Below, in pieces: positions 34,280 through 43,104 of a stretch of 51,279 bases of DNA; within the stretch, counting starts at the first letter, position 1, and every line of letters starts with the position of its first letter. The stretch is from the NCBI RefSeq assembly GCF_003286915.1, contig NZ_QMFY01000026.1:1-51279 (forward strand), given 5' to 3'. The stretch comes from Pseudochryseolinea flava (GTDB lineage: Bacteria; Bacteroidota; Bacteroidia; Cytophagales; Cyclobacteriaceae). The position numbers were made by a program, and so were the translations under genes. The notes beneath the pieces are model-generated. The model worked only from the letters and a program-made list of their open reading frames with translations, did not search any database and was not told where the DNA came from.

Positions 34280-35113
34280 CTAGAGCGTTGTTGGTGGAGC
34301 GGCAGTCTTTTGAATTCCAAATGCAGTCCACACCTTTTTCTGCTGACGCGTTTCTTTCCGAATATTCTGATTCTTCTGAATTGATTCTGGTGTTTTATAT
34401 CCGCGCTTGTGATCCAAGTGTACACAAATTGCACTATACCGAATTTGTTTGCCGCGTATGCCTTTATTTACAAGACGTTCACCTAACTCCCGATCTTGTC
34501 CGCCATACTGCATTTGCTCGTTATATCCATTCACGGCAAGGATATCTTTTTTCCAACCCGAGGCGTTGTGTCCATTCCAAGTAGGCTTTGTGGGTGTGAT
34601 GAAATTGAGGAATCGTTCTTTAAAACCCGTGCTGGTAAGCTTCATTGTCTTGAAGGTATTGGGCAAGCCATGTTCTGATAGCCACTGCACATCAAACGCA
34701 CTCCCGTTTAAGATATCGTCCTTCTCGATGGCCTTGCTTGTGTCCATCGGAAGCATAAAATACCCGCCCGACAAGAAATATCCCACCTCGGCTTTCAGAC
34801 GATGAACCTCAACAAAATCCTTTCTTGGTATACAATCACCATCGGAATAAATGAGATAATCACCCGACGCCGCGACGGTTGCTTTGTTGAGGATCTCGGA
34901 TTTTTGAAATCCCCTATCCTCATGCCACACATGAATAATATTGAGCGTACCCGCCTGCTTAAATTGTTCGATAAGTTGACGTGTAGGTTCACCCGAACCG
35001 TCGTCAGCGATTACCACTTCAAAATCCTTAAAGGTTTGACATTCGTAGCCCCACAAGACTTTCTCAAGCCACGCTGGCGAGTTATACGTACTGATGATTA
35101 CAGATATTTTCAT
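34280..35113 (-). CDS. family 2 glycosyltransferase
   Basis: GT-A inverting glycosyltransferase. MKISVIISTYNSPAWLEKVL at the start, EVVIADDGSGEPTRQLI, the metal-binding YSDGDCIP (DxD-like), and GGQDRELGERL (the ED-Y type catalytic region) mark the family. The start is the ATG at 35113; a TTG at 35122 would only add three residues. A -7-like element (35120-35127) lies directly upstream. It precedes the GT4-like gene with 3 nt between them. Both probably add sugars to a lipid-linked glycan. Acceptor and donor are not known. Confidence 0.9.
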   Translation of the reverse strand: MKISVIISTYNSPAWLEKVLWGYECQTFKDFEVVIADDGSGEPTRQLIEQFKQAGTLNIIHVWHEDRGFQKSEILNKATVAASGDYLIYSDGDCIPRKDFVEVHRLKAEVGYFLSGGYFMLPMDTSKAIEKDDILNGSAFDVQWLSEHGLPNTFKTMKLTSTGFKERFLNFITPTKPTWNGHNASGWKKDILAVNGYNEQMQYGGQDRELGERLVNKGIRGKQIRYSAICVHLDHKRGYKTPESIQKNQNIRKETRQQKKVWTAFGIQKTAAPPTTL

Positions 35114-35119
35114 CAGCGG

Positions 35120-35127
35120 CAAAGATA
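35120..35127 (-). promoter_or_regulatory. -7-like element upstream of GT2 gene
   Basis: TATCTTTG on the minus strand fits TAnnTTTG but lies only 6 nt before the ATG, so it would give a leaderless or nearly leaderless transcript. It could also be chance. Confidence 0.3.
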
Positions 35128-35152
35128 AAGATTTGAAGTGGAATGAAGGCGC

Positions 35153-35692
35153 TTACTTTTTTGGATAATGTTGTTTGTAAAAATCAATACTGGTATTGAT
35201 GATTTTCATCGCTTCCTCTTTCCCAAGGAACTCATCGACAATTACTTTCTTATTTTCGAGTGTTTTGTAGTTCTCGAAGAAATGTTTTAGCTCTGCCATC
35301 AAATGATCCGGCAGATCTTTTACATCGGTGAGATGACTCACACTAGGATCTTGTTCTGCTACCGCGATAATCTTATCATCAGCTTCTCCACGGTCGATCA
35401 TCTGCATGACACCAATTACTTTTGACGGTATCAAACAACGGGGCACCACGGTTACTTGCGTAAGAACGACGATATCCAATGGGTCATGATCTTCGCCCAG
35501 TGTCTGCGGAATAAAGCCGTAGTTTAAGGGGTAATACATCGAGGCAAAAATAACGCGATCGAGTTTGATCAACCCGCTATCCTTGTCTATCTCGTACTTT
35601 GCCCGTGAACCTTTTGGGATCTCGATGATAGCGTTTACTTTTTCTGGAGGGTTTTCTCCTACCGATACTTCATGCCAAGGGTGCTTAACCAT
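35153..35692 (-). CDS. ppa: inorganic pyrophosphatase
   Basis: Family I soluble pyrophosphatase that hydrolyses PPi from biosynthetic reactions. The 179 residues include EIPKGSRAKYEIDKDSGLI, YYPLNYGFIPQTLGEDHDPLDIVV (metal-binding Asp residues) and the DRGEADDKIIAVAEQDP block. It is separated from the HlyD adaptor gene by a strong terminator only 22 nt upstream of its ATG, so it has its own promoter or depends on readthrough. The two glycosyltransferase genes follow after 39 nt. Confidence 0.97.
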   Translation of the reverse strand: MVKHPWHEVSVGENPPEKVNAIIEIPKGSRAKYEIDKDSGLIKLDRVIFASMYYPLNYGFIPQTLGEDHDPLDIVVLTQVTVVPRCLIPSKVIGVMQMIDRGEADDKIIAVAEQDPSVSHLTDVKDLPDHLMAELKHFFENYKTLENKKVIVDEFLGKEEAMKIINTSIDFYKQHYPKK

Positions 35693-35714
35693 ACTTTTTT
35701 TGCCTGAATATAAA

Positions 35715-35745
35715 TAAAAAAGCCCCGTTCAAAACGAGGCTTTCA
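35715..35745 (-). terminator. terminator after HlyD adaptor gene
   Basis: On the minus strand GCCTCGTT (35740-35733) pairs with AACGGGGC (35729-35722) around a 3-nt loop and is followed by six T residues. It lies just after the adaptor stop (35748) and before ppa. Confidence 0.8.
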
Positions 35746-35747
35746 CT

Positions 35748-37115
35748 TTACTTATTTTCTGCCGTCTTCGGTTTCGATTCCGGCTTCGGTTGAGTTTTTA
35801 TTTTGTCACCATCTTTCAACCTTTTTGATACTGCCAAGAACGGGCCTGTGATAACTTCAGTGCTATCGGCAACACCGCTGACGATTTCAATATTGTCGTA
35901 ATCGCTAATACCTGTTTTTACTTCGATCATCTTTGCTGTTCCGCCTTGGTTTACAAATACGACGGTTTGATCCTGACCTTTTGGCTTAGGCTTATCACTA
36001 TTCTGAGCTTCGTCACTTGGAGGACCGTCCTTACCTTCTTCTTTCTTATCCGGGTTGCGCGTAGTTACTGCTGCCAACGGCACAGAAAGGATATTCTCTT
36101 TTTTCTGAGTCATGATATCAACGCTGGCTGTCATCCCCGGACGGAAAGGAACTTTACCTTGTGCGAGATCCTTATAAGATTCGTTATCGATCAGGATGCG
36201 AACTTCAAACTCGGTAATGGCGTCTGCGGAAACCTTATCCTTTGCCGTGTTTGCAATTAGCGTAACCTTCCCTTTAAATTCTTTCTTTTGACTAGAGTAA
36301 GCGTCTACATCGATGGCCACTTCATTGCCAACTTGCACGCGCACGATATCATTTTCATTCACATTTACGCGAACTTCCATTGCATTAAGATCCGCAATAC
36401 GAAGCATTTCCGTTCCGGCCATTGTTTGTGTTCCTACCACCCGTTCCCCTTTCTTTACACTCAACTTAGACACGATACCGTCCATGGGCGCAAGAACGCT
36501 TGTAAGGCGCACGTTTTCTTGTGCTTCGCGTAAACTTGCCTCACTGCTTTTCACAATGAAACGACCTGCTTCTAGTGACTGCTTCGCAGACTTAAGGTCA
36601 TTTTCAGCAATTTTAAAATTTTGCTGCGCGAGTTGCCAGTCAGCTTCTGAAATCACCTTCTCATTCCAGAGTTTTTCCTGACGCTTGAACTCTTGCTGCG
36701 CTCGGATGTAGGTTGCTTCTGCTCTCGATAACGCAGCTTCGGAAGACACTTGATTCGCGCGTTGCTGATTCAAGGCAGCTTCGGCGCGTTCCGCCTGCGA
36801 AACCCATGTATCTGGGCGAATTTTTACGAGTAACTGTCCTTTCTTTACGGAATCTCCTTCTTCCACGAGCAACTCACGGATTTCCCCGGAAACCTCCGGC
36901 GCCAGTTTTACTTCTGTAACAGGCTGCACAGTTCCCGATGCACTTACGCGTTCGGTGATCGTTACACGTTTCGCCTTGCTTAGTTCGACCTCAATGTCGC
37001 TGGTCTTACCTATCCATCCATTCATCTTGGCGATGACTAACACGCCGATAACAACGACGATGCCTATAATCACGCGCTTAAGAGTACGATTTGAATTCTT
37101 TGTCTGCTTTGCCAT
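35748..37115 (-). CDS. HlyD-family efflux periplasmic adaptor
   Basis: Membrane fusion protein that links an inner-membrane transporter to an outer-membrane channel. One N-terminal membrane segment (residues ~12-28) is followed by a lipoyl half (SASGTVQPVTEVKLAPEVSG), a long coiled coil (about 95-205; KAEAALNQQ...), the second lipoyl half (VLAPMDGIVSKLSVKKGERV), a beta-barrel region and a charged Lys/Pro/Asp linker. Length 455. It lies 12 nt after the TolC gene. The nearest adaptors by context are MacA-like, but no MacB-type ABC gene is adjacent, so the pump partner is unknown. Confidence 0.92.
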   Translation of the reverse strand: MAKQTKNSNRTLKRVIIGIVVVIGVLVIAKMNGWIGKTSDIEVELSKAKRVTITERVSASGTVQPVTEVKLAPEVSGEIRELLVEEGDSVKKGQLLVKIRPDTWVSQAERAEAALNQQRANQVSSEAALSRAEATYIRAQQEFKRQEKLWNEKVISEADWQLAQQNFKIAENDLKSAKQSLEAGRFIVKSSEASLREAQENVRLTSVLAPMDGIVSKLSVKKGERVVGTQTMAGTEMLRIADLNAMEVRVNVNENDIVRVQVGNEVAIDVDAYSSQKKEFKGKVTLIANTAKDKVSADAITEFEVRILIDNESYKDLAQGKVPFRPGMTASVDIMTQKKENILSVPLAAVTTRNPDKKEEGKDGPPSDEAQNSDKPKPKGQDQTVVFVNQGGTAKMIEVKTGISDYDNIEIVSGVADSTEVITGPFLAVSKRLKDGDKIKTQPKPESKPKTAENK

Positions 37116-37127
37116 GGATGTAGATAA

Positions 37128-38597
37128 TTAATAGATTGATTTTCCTTGATACAAATCCAAAACTTTCGTTCTGAAGATAAAGTCATATTTCGCTCTCAAC
37201 AGATCTGATTTTGCCCGGTACAGATCGTTTTCTGAAACTTGATATTCTACGAAATTGATAGCGCCAATTTCGTATCGTTGTTTCATCATTCTGAAAGCTT
37301 CTTCACGCGCCTGTACTTGACGTGTATTCGCGTTGTAACTTTTCGACGACGCCACCGCATTGTTGTATGCCGTTTCAACATCTTGACGAAGGGTTTGTGC
37401 TGTTTCTGCAGCGCTTACTTTCGCCACTTCGCGTTGAATGACTGACCTTCTCACACTTGCGCGTGCTTGATAACTATTGAAAATCGGAATCGACAATTGG
37501 AGCGTTACGGTCCGATAAATGTTATCTTCGAATTGACGTCTCGCATTATAATTCTCCATATGTGAATTTTGCACATAGGTGTATACAGGCTGGCCATTTG
37601 ACATTCCAATTGCAGCATCAAGATCTGCGACCCCATCACCATTCGAGTCGTCATAGAGGAAACGTCCCTCGTCGACAATTCGACGCGGACTCGCTGCGCT
37701 TGAGTAGTTTGTGTTGATGTTTCCGATCAAGCTCAATCGAGGATACAAATTTCCGCGTGCTGCTTTAACAGCAAATTCTGAACTTTGAACTTTATATTCA
37801 GCTGCCTTGATTTCAGGCATTACTTGTTTGGCAATATCGAAAACCTCATCGCGCGATTGTGTCAACATCACATCTTGCGGCTCAATGGCTGGAATCTCTA
37901 CATCGAAAGGCTGCGACGCCGGAATCTGCAACGCCTGCTTTAATTGAAGTAGGGATAGCGCAAGCGCGTTCTCCTGCTGCACAAGATTAACCTCATTCGT
38001 AGCCACCTGCGCATCCAGGTTAAGCTCCTCCGATTTTGCTAAGGATCCGGCTGCTACTTGCTTCTTCGTTCTATCCAATTGCTGTTGACTTGACGCAAGT
38101 TGGTATTTCGCATTTTCAACTAACTCCTTATTAAAAACCACATTGATAAACAACGTAGCAACGTTGATGGTAATATCGTTTTTCGTTTTAGCCAAGTCTT
38201 GCTCGGCGGCAGCATTTGCAGTTCTCAACTGCTTGATGGCCGAATGAATTCGCATACCATTAAACAGCGGTAGGGATGCCTGCGCACCGATGTTAGATGA
38301 GTTAATCTGTTGGGTAACAAAGTCATTACTTACCGGATCAAGACCACGCCCCCAACTAGAGCCGTAAGACACCTGCCCATTCACAGATGGTAGTCGTGAA
38401 TATTTCGCTTCATCATAATCTACCTCGCTTGTTTCGACGGCGTACGTACTCCGTTTAACGGTAAGGCTATTGGCCAATGCATAGTCAATACATTGCTTCA
38501 AGGTCCATTCCGTAGCGAGCGAGTCGACCTGTGCCGACGCCAGAAACGGAAGCGTGAAGAACGAAAGAATTAGAACTGATACTTTTTTCATTTTCAT
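37128..38597 (-). CDS. TolC-family outer-membrane channel
   Basis: Outer-membrane efflux protein forming a trimeric barrel with a periplasmic helical tunnel. The signal peptide (MKMKKVSVLILSFFTLPFLASAQ) is followed by two OEP repeats: ALANSLTVKRSTYAVE... and EIKAAEYKVQSSEFAVKAARGNLYPRLSL. Helices carry the ALSLLQLKQAL and RYEIGAINFVEYQ motifs. The ATG at 38597 overlaps the sdaAB stop (TGATG); a TTG at 38600 is less likely. The adaptor gene follows, giving a TolC-HlyD pair. Confidence 0.94.
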   Translation of the reverse strand: MKMKKVSVLILSFFTLPFLASAQVDSLATEWTLKQCIDYALANSLTVKRSTYAVETSEVDYDEAKYSRLPSVNGQVSYGSSWGRGLDPVSNDFVTQQINSSNIGAQASLPLFNGMRIHSAIKQLRTANAAAEQDLAKTKNDITINVATLFINVVFNKELVENAKYQLASSQQQLDRTKKQVAAGSLAKSEELNLDAQVATNEVNLVQQENALALSLLQLKQALQIPASQPFDVEIPAIEPQDVMLTQSRDEVFDIAKQVMPEIKAAEYKVQSSEFAVKAARGNLYPRLSLIGNINTNYSSAASPRRIVDEGRFLYDDSNGDGVADLDAAIGMSNGQPVYTYVQNSHMENYNARRQFEDNIYRTVTLQLSIPIFNSYQARASVRRSVIQREVAKVSAAETAQTLRQDVETAYNNAVASSKSYNANTRQVQAREEAFRMMKQRYEIGAINFVEYQVSENDLYRAKSDLLRAKYDFIFRTKVLDLYQGKSIY

Positions 38598-39274
38598 CAA
38601 CGATCGATATCGGGTATATAAATTACTGCTTTAATCCAGCTAAGACTCCGAAGGTATTCTAATGTTACAGGCTTCAGACCAGAATCCATCTCGATTACCT
38701 GACAAGCCACGTCATTTTTACCTTTACGCGACACAGACATGGTTGCAATATTGCAGTCGTCATGGGCCAGCACATCGGCAATGAAGGCAATGCTGCCTTT
38801 CTTATCTTCGGCTGTTATAATTAGGGTATGCAAGTTCGCGCTAAAGTCGGCCTTAAAGCCATCCACTTCTGCAATATTGATAATCCCGCCTCCACGACTT
38901 TCGCCCAGAACTTCAACCTTTTTGTCTCCCTTTTGAAGGTTAAGACGGATGGTGTTGGGATGCAGCGTCGAAGCATTTCCTACCGACTTAAAATGATATT
39001 GTACGCCCTCCTGCCTAGCCAACGTCAACGAATCTTTGATTCGCTTATCATCAGTCTTAAAATCCAGTAGCCCGGCGATAATTGCTCTATCGCTCCCGTG
39101 GCCCTCATAAGTGCTTGCAAATGAGTTATAAAAAGTAATGTCTGCCACGTCAGGCTTCCCTCCCAGCAACTTGAACGCTACACGCGCAATGCGTACCACA
39201 CCCGCGGTGTGAGAACTTGAAGGGCCAATCATTACAGGGCCGATCATATCAAAAACGCTACTTTTTTCTGCCAT
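38597..39274 (-). CDS. sdaAB: L-serine dehydratase beta subunit
   Basis: Beta subunit of the iron-sulfur L-serine ammonia-lyase (serine to pyruvate and ammonia). MIGPVMIGPSSSHTAGVVRIAR, the GHGSDRAIIAGLLDF segment and, near residue 150-225, an ACT regulatory domain (LIITAEDKKGSIAFIADVLA, ATMSVSRKGKNDVACQVIEMD) identify it. The alpha subunit, which holds the cluster-binding Cys residues, is not in the window. Its stop overlaps the TolC start, so it would be translated together with an efflux pair, an odd combination. Confidence 0.93.
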   Translation of the reverse strand: MAEKSSVFDMIGPVMIGPSSSHTAGVVRIARVAFKLLGGKPDVADITFYNSFASTYEGHGSDRAIIAGLLDFKTDDKRIKDSLTLARQEGVQYHFKSVGNASTLHPNTIRLNLQKGDKKVEVLGESRGGGIINIAEVDGFKADFSANLHTLIITAEDKKGSIAFIADVLAHDDCNIATMSVSRKGKNDVACQVIEMDSGLKPVTLEYLRSLSWIKAVIYIPDIDR

Positions 39275-39340
39275 TGGTTAGAATGTGGAATCTGTCGTGA
39301 TTGAATTTGAATCGTTACAAAAAATTGCAAAAAACCTTAA

Positions 39341-39378
39341 AAAAAATAAAGGCCAGTCTTTTTTTTTAACCGGCCTTG
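39341..39378 (-). terminator. terminator after His-rich lipoprotein gene
   Basis: On the minus strand AAGGCCGG pairs with CTGGCCTT (with a G-T pair) across a loop of mostly A, followed by TATTTTTTTT. It lies 17 nt after the lipoprotein stop. Confidence 0.8.
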
Positions 39379-39393
39379 CTTTGTTTTTTATGT

Positions 39394-39858
39394 TTAATGC
39401 TCGTGATGATGGTCGTGCCCCTTGCCTCCGTACCACAAATTCTGAATCTCATGGAACAGGTCATGAAGCTTATTGAGTGCATCGCCAACGGCTTTGTCAT
39501 CGCCAGATTTTACGAGATCGGCGAATGATGCCGTTCCATCTCTCAGGGCCTGCAACTTTGCCTTCGTCTCGTCATTGTTAACTTTCTCAGGGAGCGGTGC
39601 ATTGAACCATTGCTCAGCAGAGACCTTCATGCTATCCGCAAGTGATTTTGCCGGCGCAAGGTTCATTGTATCCTTGTAAGGATGAAATGACGCCGCCATC
39701 AATTCATGAAATGCGTCCATCTCCTTCCACTCAGCATGTTCGTCGTGTGCGTGATCGTGTTTCTCTTCTTCCGCTTTAGCATCTTTCTTACCGCAAGACG
39801 CAATGGCCACCGCGAAGCATATCAGGGCGCCCAACATTAGATAATAATTTCTTTTCAT
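39394..39858 (-). CDS. His-rich lipoprotein
   Basis: A 154-residue lipoprotein (lipobox AIASC, Cys22). Residues 31-52 are rich in His, Asp and Glu (HDHAHDEHAEW, then FHE), and the C terminus ends GHDHHHEH. Between them is a helical domain (SLADSMKVSAEQWF, KLQALRDGTASFADLVKSGDD, LNKLHDLFHEI). The His clusters suggest binding of zinc, nickel or copper. It has its own promoter-like element and terminator, so it is monocistronic. No family recognised; a metal-binding lipoprotein is an inference. Confidence 0.8.
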   Translation of the reverse strand: MKRNYYLMLGALICFAVAIASCGKKDAKAEEEKHDHAHDEHAEWKEMDAFHELMAASFHPYKDTMNLAPAKSLADSMKVSAEQWFNAPLPEKVNNDETKAKLQALRDGTASFADLVKSGDDKAVGDALNKLHDLFHEIQNLWYGGKGHDHHHEH

Positions 39859-39877
39859 TGATGTTTAGCCTTTGTTG

Positions 39878-39885
39878 CAAAAATA
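39878..39885 (-). promoter_or_regulatory. -7 promoter element of His-rich lipoprotein gene
   Basis: TATTTTTG on the minus strand fits TAnnTTTG, 20 nt before the ATG, in the 48-nt gap after the ABC gene. It supports separate transcription of this gene. Confidence 0.5.
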
Positions 39886-39906
39886 ATAAAGCCCGACAAA
39901 TGTATT

Positions 39907-42900
39907 CTATTTTATGCGGTATTTCCGGTGCCGCTCGAGCTTGTGCATAATGCGTTTTAATGCGTCGTAGTATAACGTGATATAGAGCAAGATGACCATC
40001 GACCAAATTACAGCCAGGTTGAAATACAACGTATCAAAGGTTTTTCCGGCAAAATGCTTTGTCGGTTGATAGAGGCTTGCCGAAAAATCAAGGAAATGAG
40101 AAGGATGATGTTCGTCTTGATAAATCGGATAAAGCTTTTGAATCAACCGACCATCATACTCCAAAATACGCTCGGGACTTGTTGTGTTCTTGACCGCATC
40201 AATCACCGATTTGTTTGTATAACGTTCACGGGCACTTGCATACTCCTCCGACAGTTCTGGTGTGGAGGTTAAGGAATCTATCAAATGTTCTTTCGCCTCG
40301 GCAGCTTTATTCAGGCGATTGGCATAAAACTGTTTTAAAGTAGACAAGAAATTGGAAGCCTTATTCGCCACCAAGGAATCAAATTTTCCGATGGTCAGCA
40401 GGTCAACTTCTGGAAACTTATCCTTACCGACAAGTTCCAACTCATTGGTGATCTCGTGATGAACCAGTGCCAAGTTACCCACCATTTTTTCGTTGCGGGT
40501 GTTGCGCCAGTCGCCACGATGATTGAGACAATACGCCAGTTTTGATTCCAACGCCGGGATGTAGTACACACGTTTATACTCTGCTATCGCGGCCGTTTTA
40601 TCCCATTCGTAAAATTGTTTTTCGAATGCGTTGTCTTTAAACTGCGTTACCATGTACGCCTCGAACGCCCATCGCGAAGCCATCACTTCGCCGATTACGG
40701 GAATACCCACTGGCTTTCCTACACGCGGATTAAACTTATCGAAACTAATCACCACACCACTCAAAAGGAGCTGCGGAATAATGAGAATGGGAATAAGAAT
40801 GTAAATGGTTACAGCCGAATTAAAGGAGGCTGAAATATTCAACCCAAGCATGTTAGCAAAACACGCCGCCGAGAATAGGATAACCCAATACCTCGTTTCA
40901 AGCACAGGAATTTCAAGAATAGCATTTCCGATAACCGTGAACAGCAACGTCTGCGCTGCGGAAATAACGAACAAGATAAGCACCTTAGACACCAAATAGC
41001 TGCTCCTGCTCAAGTGTAAGAACTGTTCCCGTTTCAGAATCTTCCGATCACGAAAAATCTCTTCGGCGCTCAAGGTTAATCCAAAGAACAACGCCACGAC
41101 AACACTCATAAAAAAGTAAACCGGCACGTTGTGGTTATGATAGAAACTATACTCCGGCGTACTATCAAGCACGTTGTAATACTTTACCATGAATGCGATA
41201 AAGAATGCCAACACGGGAGCTTCTAAAATATTGATGTATAAATATTGCTTATTGGCAAACTTCGCCAGCACGTCCCTTGTGGCAAACACCTTCAATTGGC
41301 TGAACCAATTGGGTATTTCCTGCGCAACGCTCAGTGTAGCTTGGGTATGTTCGACCCTACCGACACGAATCTTTTGTTTGAAGTATTGATACCACTGCCC
41401 TGGCGAAACTTTGCGCGTATTGGTGAGACGACCATACTCGTTTACAATTTTCGTCTCAATGATACTGAAAATCTGCTCTGGATTGATATTACCACACTCC
41501 GGACAAGGGCCTGGCGTTTTGTTAGCCGCATGGATGATTTCGTGAAAATAGATCACAGCCTCAACCGGGTTGCCATAATAAATCTGAAAGCCGCCAACAT
41601 CCATGATGATCAAACTATCGAACATCTTGAAAATATCGGACGACGGCTGATGAATCACCACGAATACCATCTTCCCACGAAGTGCAAGTTCCTTCAATAA
41701 GTCCATGATATTTTCGGAATCCCGCGACGAAAGCCCTGATGTTGGTTCATCAACAAAAAGAATGGTAGGCTCTCGCAAAAGCTCCAGTGCAATATTTAAT
41801 CGCTTCCGTTGGCCACCGCTGATTGTTTTCTGCAACGGCGAGCCAACCTTCAAATCTTTAATTTCGGTAAGCCCCAGATTCATCAACACACGTACGACAA
41901 GTTCCATGATTTGTCGCTCTGTGTAATGCCCGAAGCAAAGTTTCGCAGCGTAGTATAAGTTTTCGAATACACTCAGATCTTCGATGAGTAAATCATCTTG
42001 AGGAACATAACCTATGATTCCCTGAACTTTTTCAGGGTGCTCATGAATGTTTATTCCATTAATCAACACGCGACCACTGGACGGTTTCTCCGTTCCATTA
42101 AGAACATTTAGCAGCGTTGACTTACCCGAGCCACTGGCGCCCATCAAGCCGATCAATTTCCCACCTTGCTCAGCGATGTTGATATTTTGAATTCCGGCAC
42201 GACCACTTTTGAAATGGTAAAAAATATGATCTGCCGTAAACGTAATTTGAGATTTGCTATGATCGATGAGGAATTTCCCAACGATGTCGCTATAGTAGAT
42301 TGGTCCGACTTTATCGCCGCGGATCGTACTTCCCGTCGGAAAGACATCAATCTTCCGGCTTTTCAGGAGTATACTATTCAGATACAGCGTGGTAATACCC
42401 AAATATTTGATAAAGTATGCCTCGGCATCCGGAAGTCTTAAAACAGCAATAAGACCTGTCAGGTCTTTCTCTATCAACCTCGGGCCGATATAATCTCCAG
42501 AACCTTCGTCGACGATGAGAACATTCTTGGAAGCAAGCTCATCAATGTCTTGCCCCATGACAAATTGCTGAAGGGCATGCACATCAGACTGCGGAATTTT
42601 CAGCGCTTGCCCGATGTAAAAGATCAGGTTTCCTTGCCGGTCAGAAATCTCATTGTCAGCTGTAACGAGTTCAATGATCTTGACAATGAGTACCAGCTTC
42701 TGCTGCATCGTCAAGGCTTGATTAACCTTCTTAACGATCTGCATGATCTTGGCCCAATCGTCAACGAATTGTTGCGTGTCGGCATCTAGACTCAACTCCT
42801 GATTTACGCCGGACTCCTGTGCCTGACAGAATTCATCAAACAGCTTGAGATAGTAGCTGGTTGCCTCACGATTCAGGTGAAGACTTAAAAACTCTTTAAT

Positions 42901-42984
42901 ATTCGTTCGCTCATCTTCGGTGATCCGTTCGCGGGCAACGATTGCAAAAAGTTGAATGATGGCTTTGAGTAGTTCTTCACTCAT
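39907..42984 (-). CDS. ABC-2 type transporter fusion with N-terminal TerB-like domain
   Basis: Large single-chain half-transporter (1025 residues) of ABCG type. Residues ~1-145 are a helical TerB-like domain (FAIVARERITEDERTNIKEF, LIVKIIELVTADNEISDRQG); ~150-250 is a region I do not recognise; ~250-480 is the ATPase with Walker A GASGSGKST (282-290), signature ISGGQRKR (about 389) and Walker B TILFVDEPTSGL. A zinc-ribbon-like PCPECG follows near 487. The ABC-2 membrane part starts near 580 with a large insert of ~200 mainly helical residues. Substrate unknown. It stands alone on the minus strand. Confidence 0.88.
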   Translation of the reverse strand: MSEELLKAIIQLFAIVARERITEDERTNIKEFLSLHLNREATSYYLKLFDEFCQAQESGVNQELSLDADTQQFVDDWAKIMQIVKKVNQALTMQQKLVLIVKIIELVTADNEISDRQGNLIFYIGQALKIPQSDVHALQQFVMGQDIDELASKNVLIVDEGSGDYIGPRLIEKDLTGLIAVLRLPDAEAYFIKYLGITTLYLNSILLKSRKIDVFPTGSTIRGDKVGPIYYSDIVGKFLIDHSKSQITFTADHIFYHFKSGRAGIQNINIAEQGGKLIGLMGASGSGKSTLLNVLNGTEKPSSGRVLINGINIHEHPEKVQGIIGYVPQDDLLIEDLSVFENLYYAAKLCFGHYTERQIMELVVRVLMNLGLTEIKDLKVGSPLQKTISGGQRKRLNIALELLREPTILFVDEPTSGLSSRDSENIMDLLKELALRGKMVFVVIHQPSSDIFKMFDSLIIMDVGGFQIYYGNPVEAVIYFHEIIHAANKTPGPCPECGNINPEQIFSIIETKIVNEYGRLTNTRKVSPGQWYQYFKQKIRVGRVEHTQATLSVAQEIPNWFSQLKVFATRDVLAKFANKQYLYINILEAPVLAFFIAFMVKYYNVLDSTPEYSFYHNHNVPVYFFMSVVVALFFGLTLSAEEIFRDRKILKREQFLHLSRSSYLVSKVLILFVISAAQTLLFTVIGNAILEIPVLETRYWVILFSAACFANMLGLNISASFNSAVTIYILIPILIIPQLLLSGVVISFDKFNPRVGKPVGIPVIGEVMASRWAFEAYMVTQFKDNAFEKQFYEWDKTAAIAEYKRVYYIPALESKLAYCLNHRGDWRNTRNEKMVGNLALVHHEITNELELVGKDKFPEVDLLTIGKFDSLVANKASNFLSTLKQFYANRLNKAAEAKEHLIDSLTSTPELSEEYASARERYTNKSVIDAVKNTTSPERILEYDGRLIQKLYPIYQDEHHPSHFLDFSASLYQPTKHFAGKTFDTLYFNLAVIWSMVILLYITLYYDALKRIMHKLERHRKYRIK

Positions 42985-43053
42985 GAGTTATCCTAAGCAG
43001 CCCGAAAATAATAATTTGATCCAAATAACACTTATTCTTATGGCATCGGATAC

Positions 43054-43082
43054 AAAAAAAGGGAACGAATTTTCGCTCCCTT
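43054..43082 (-). terminator. terminator after Prc-type protease gene
   Basis: On the minus strand AAGGGAGCGAA pairs with TTCGTTCCCTT (one wobble) and is followed by seven T residues. Starts 23 nt after the protease stop (43105). Confidence 0.85.
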
Positions 43083-43104
43083 CTTTTATGCTAGCAGATT
43101 GAGG

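Noticed and set aside
41245-41700. Plus-strand 151-codon ORF antisense to the ABC transporter
   Set aside because: Lies inside a well-supported gene and has no recognisable domain.
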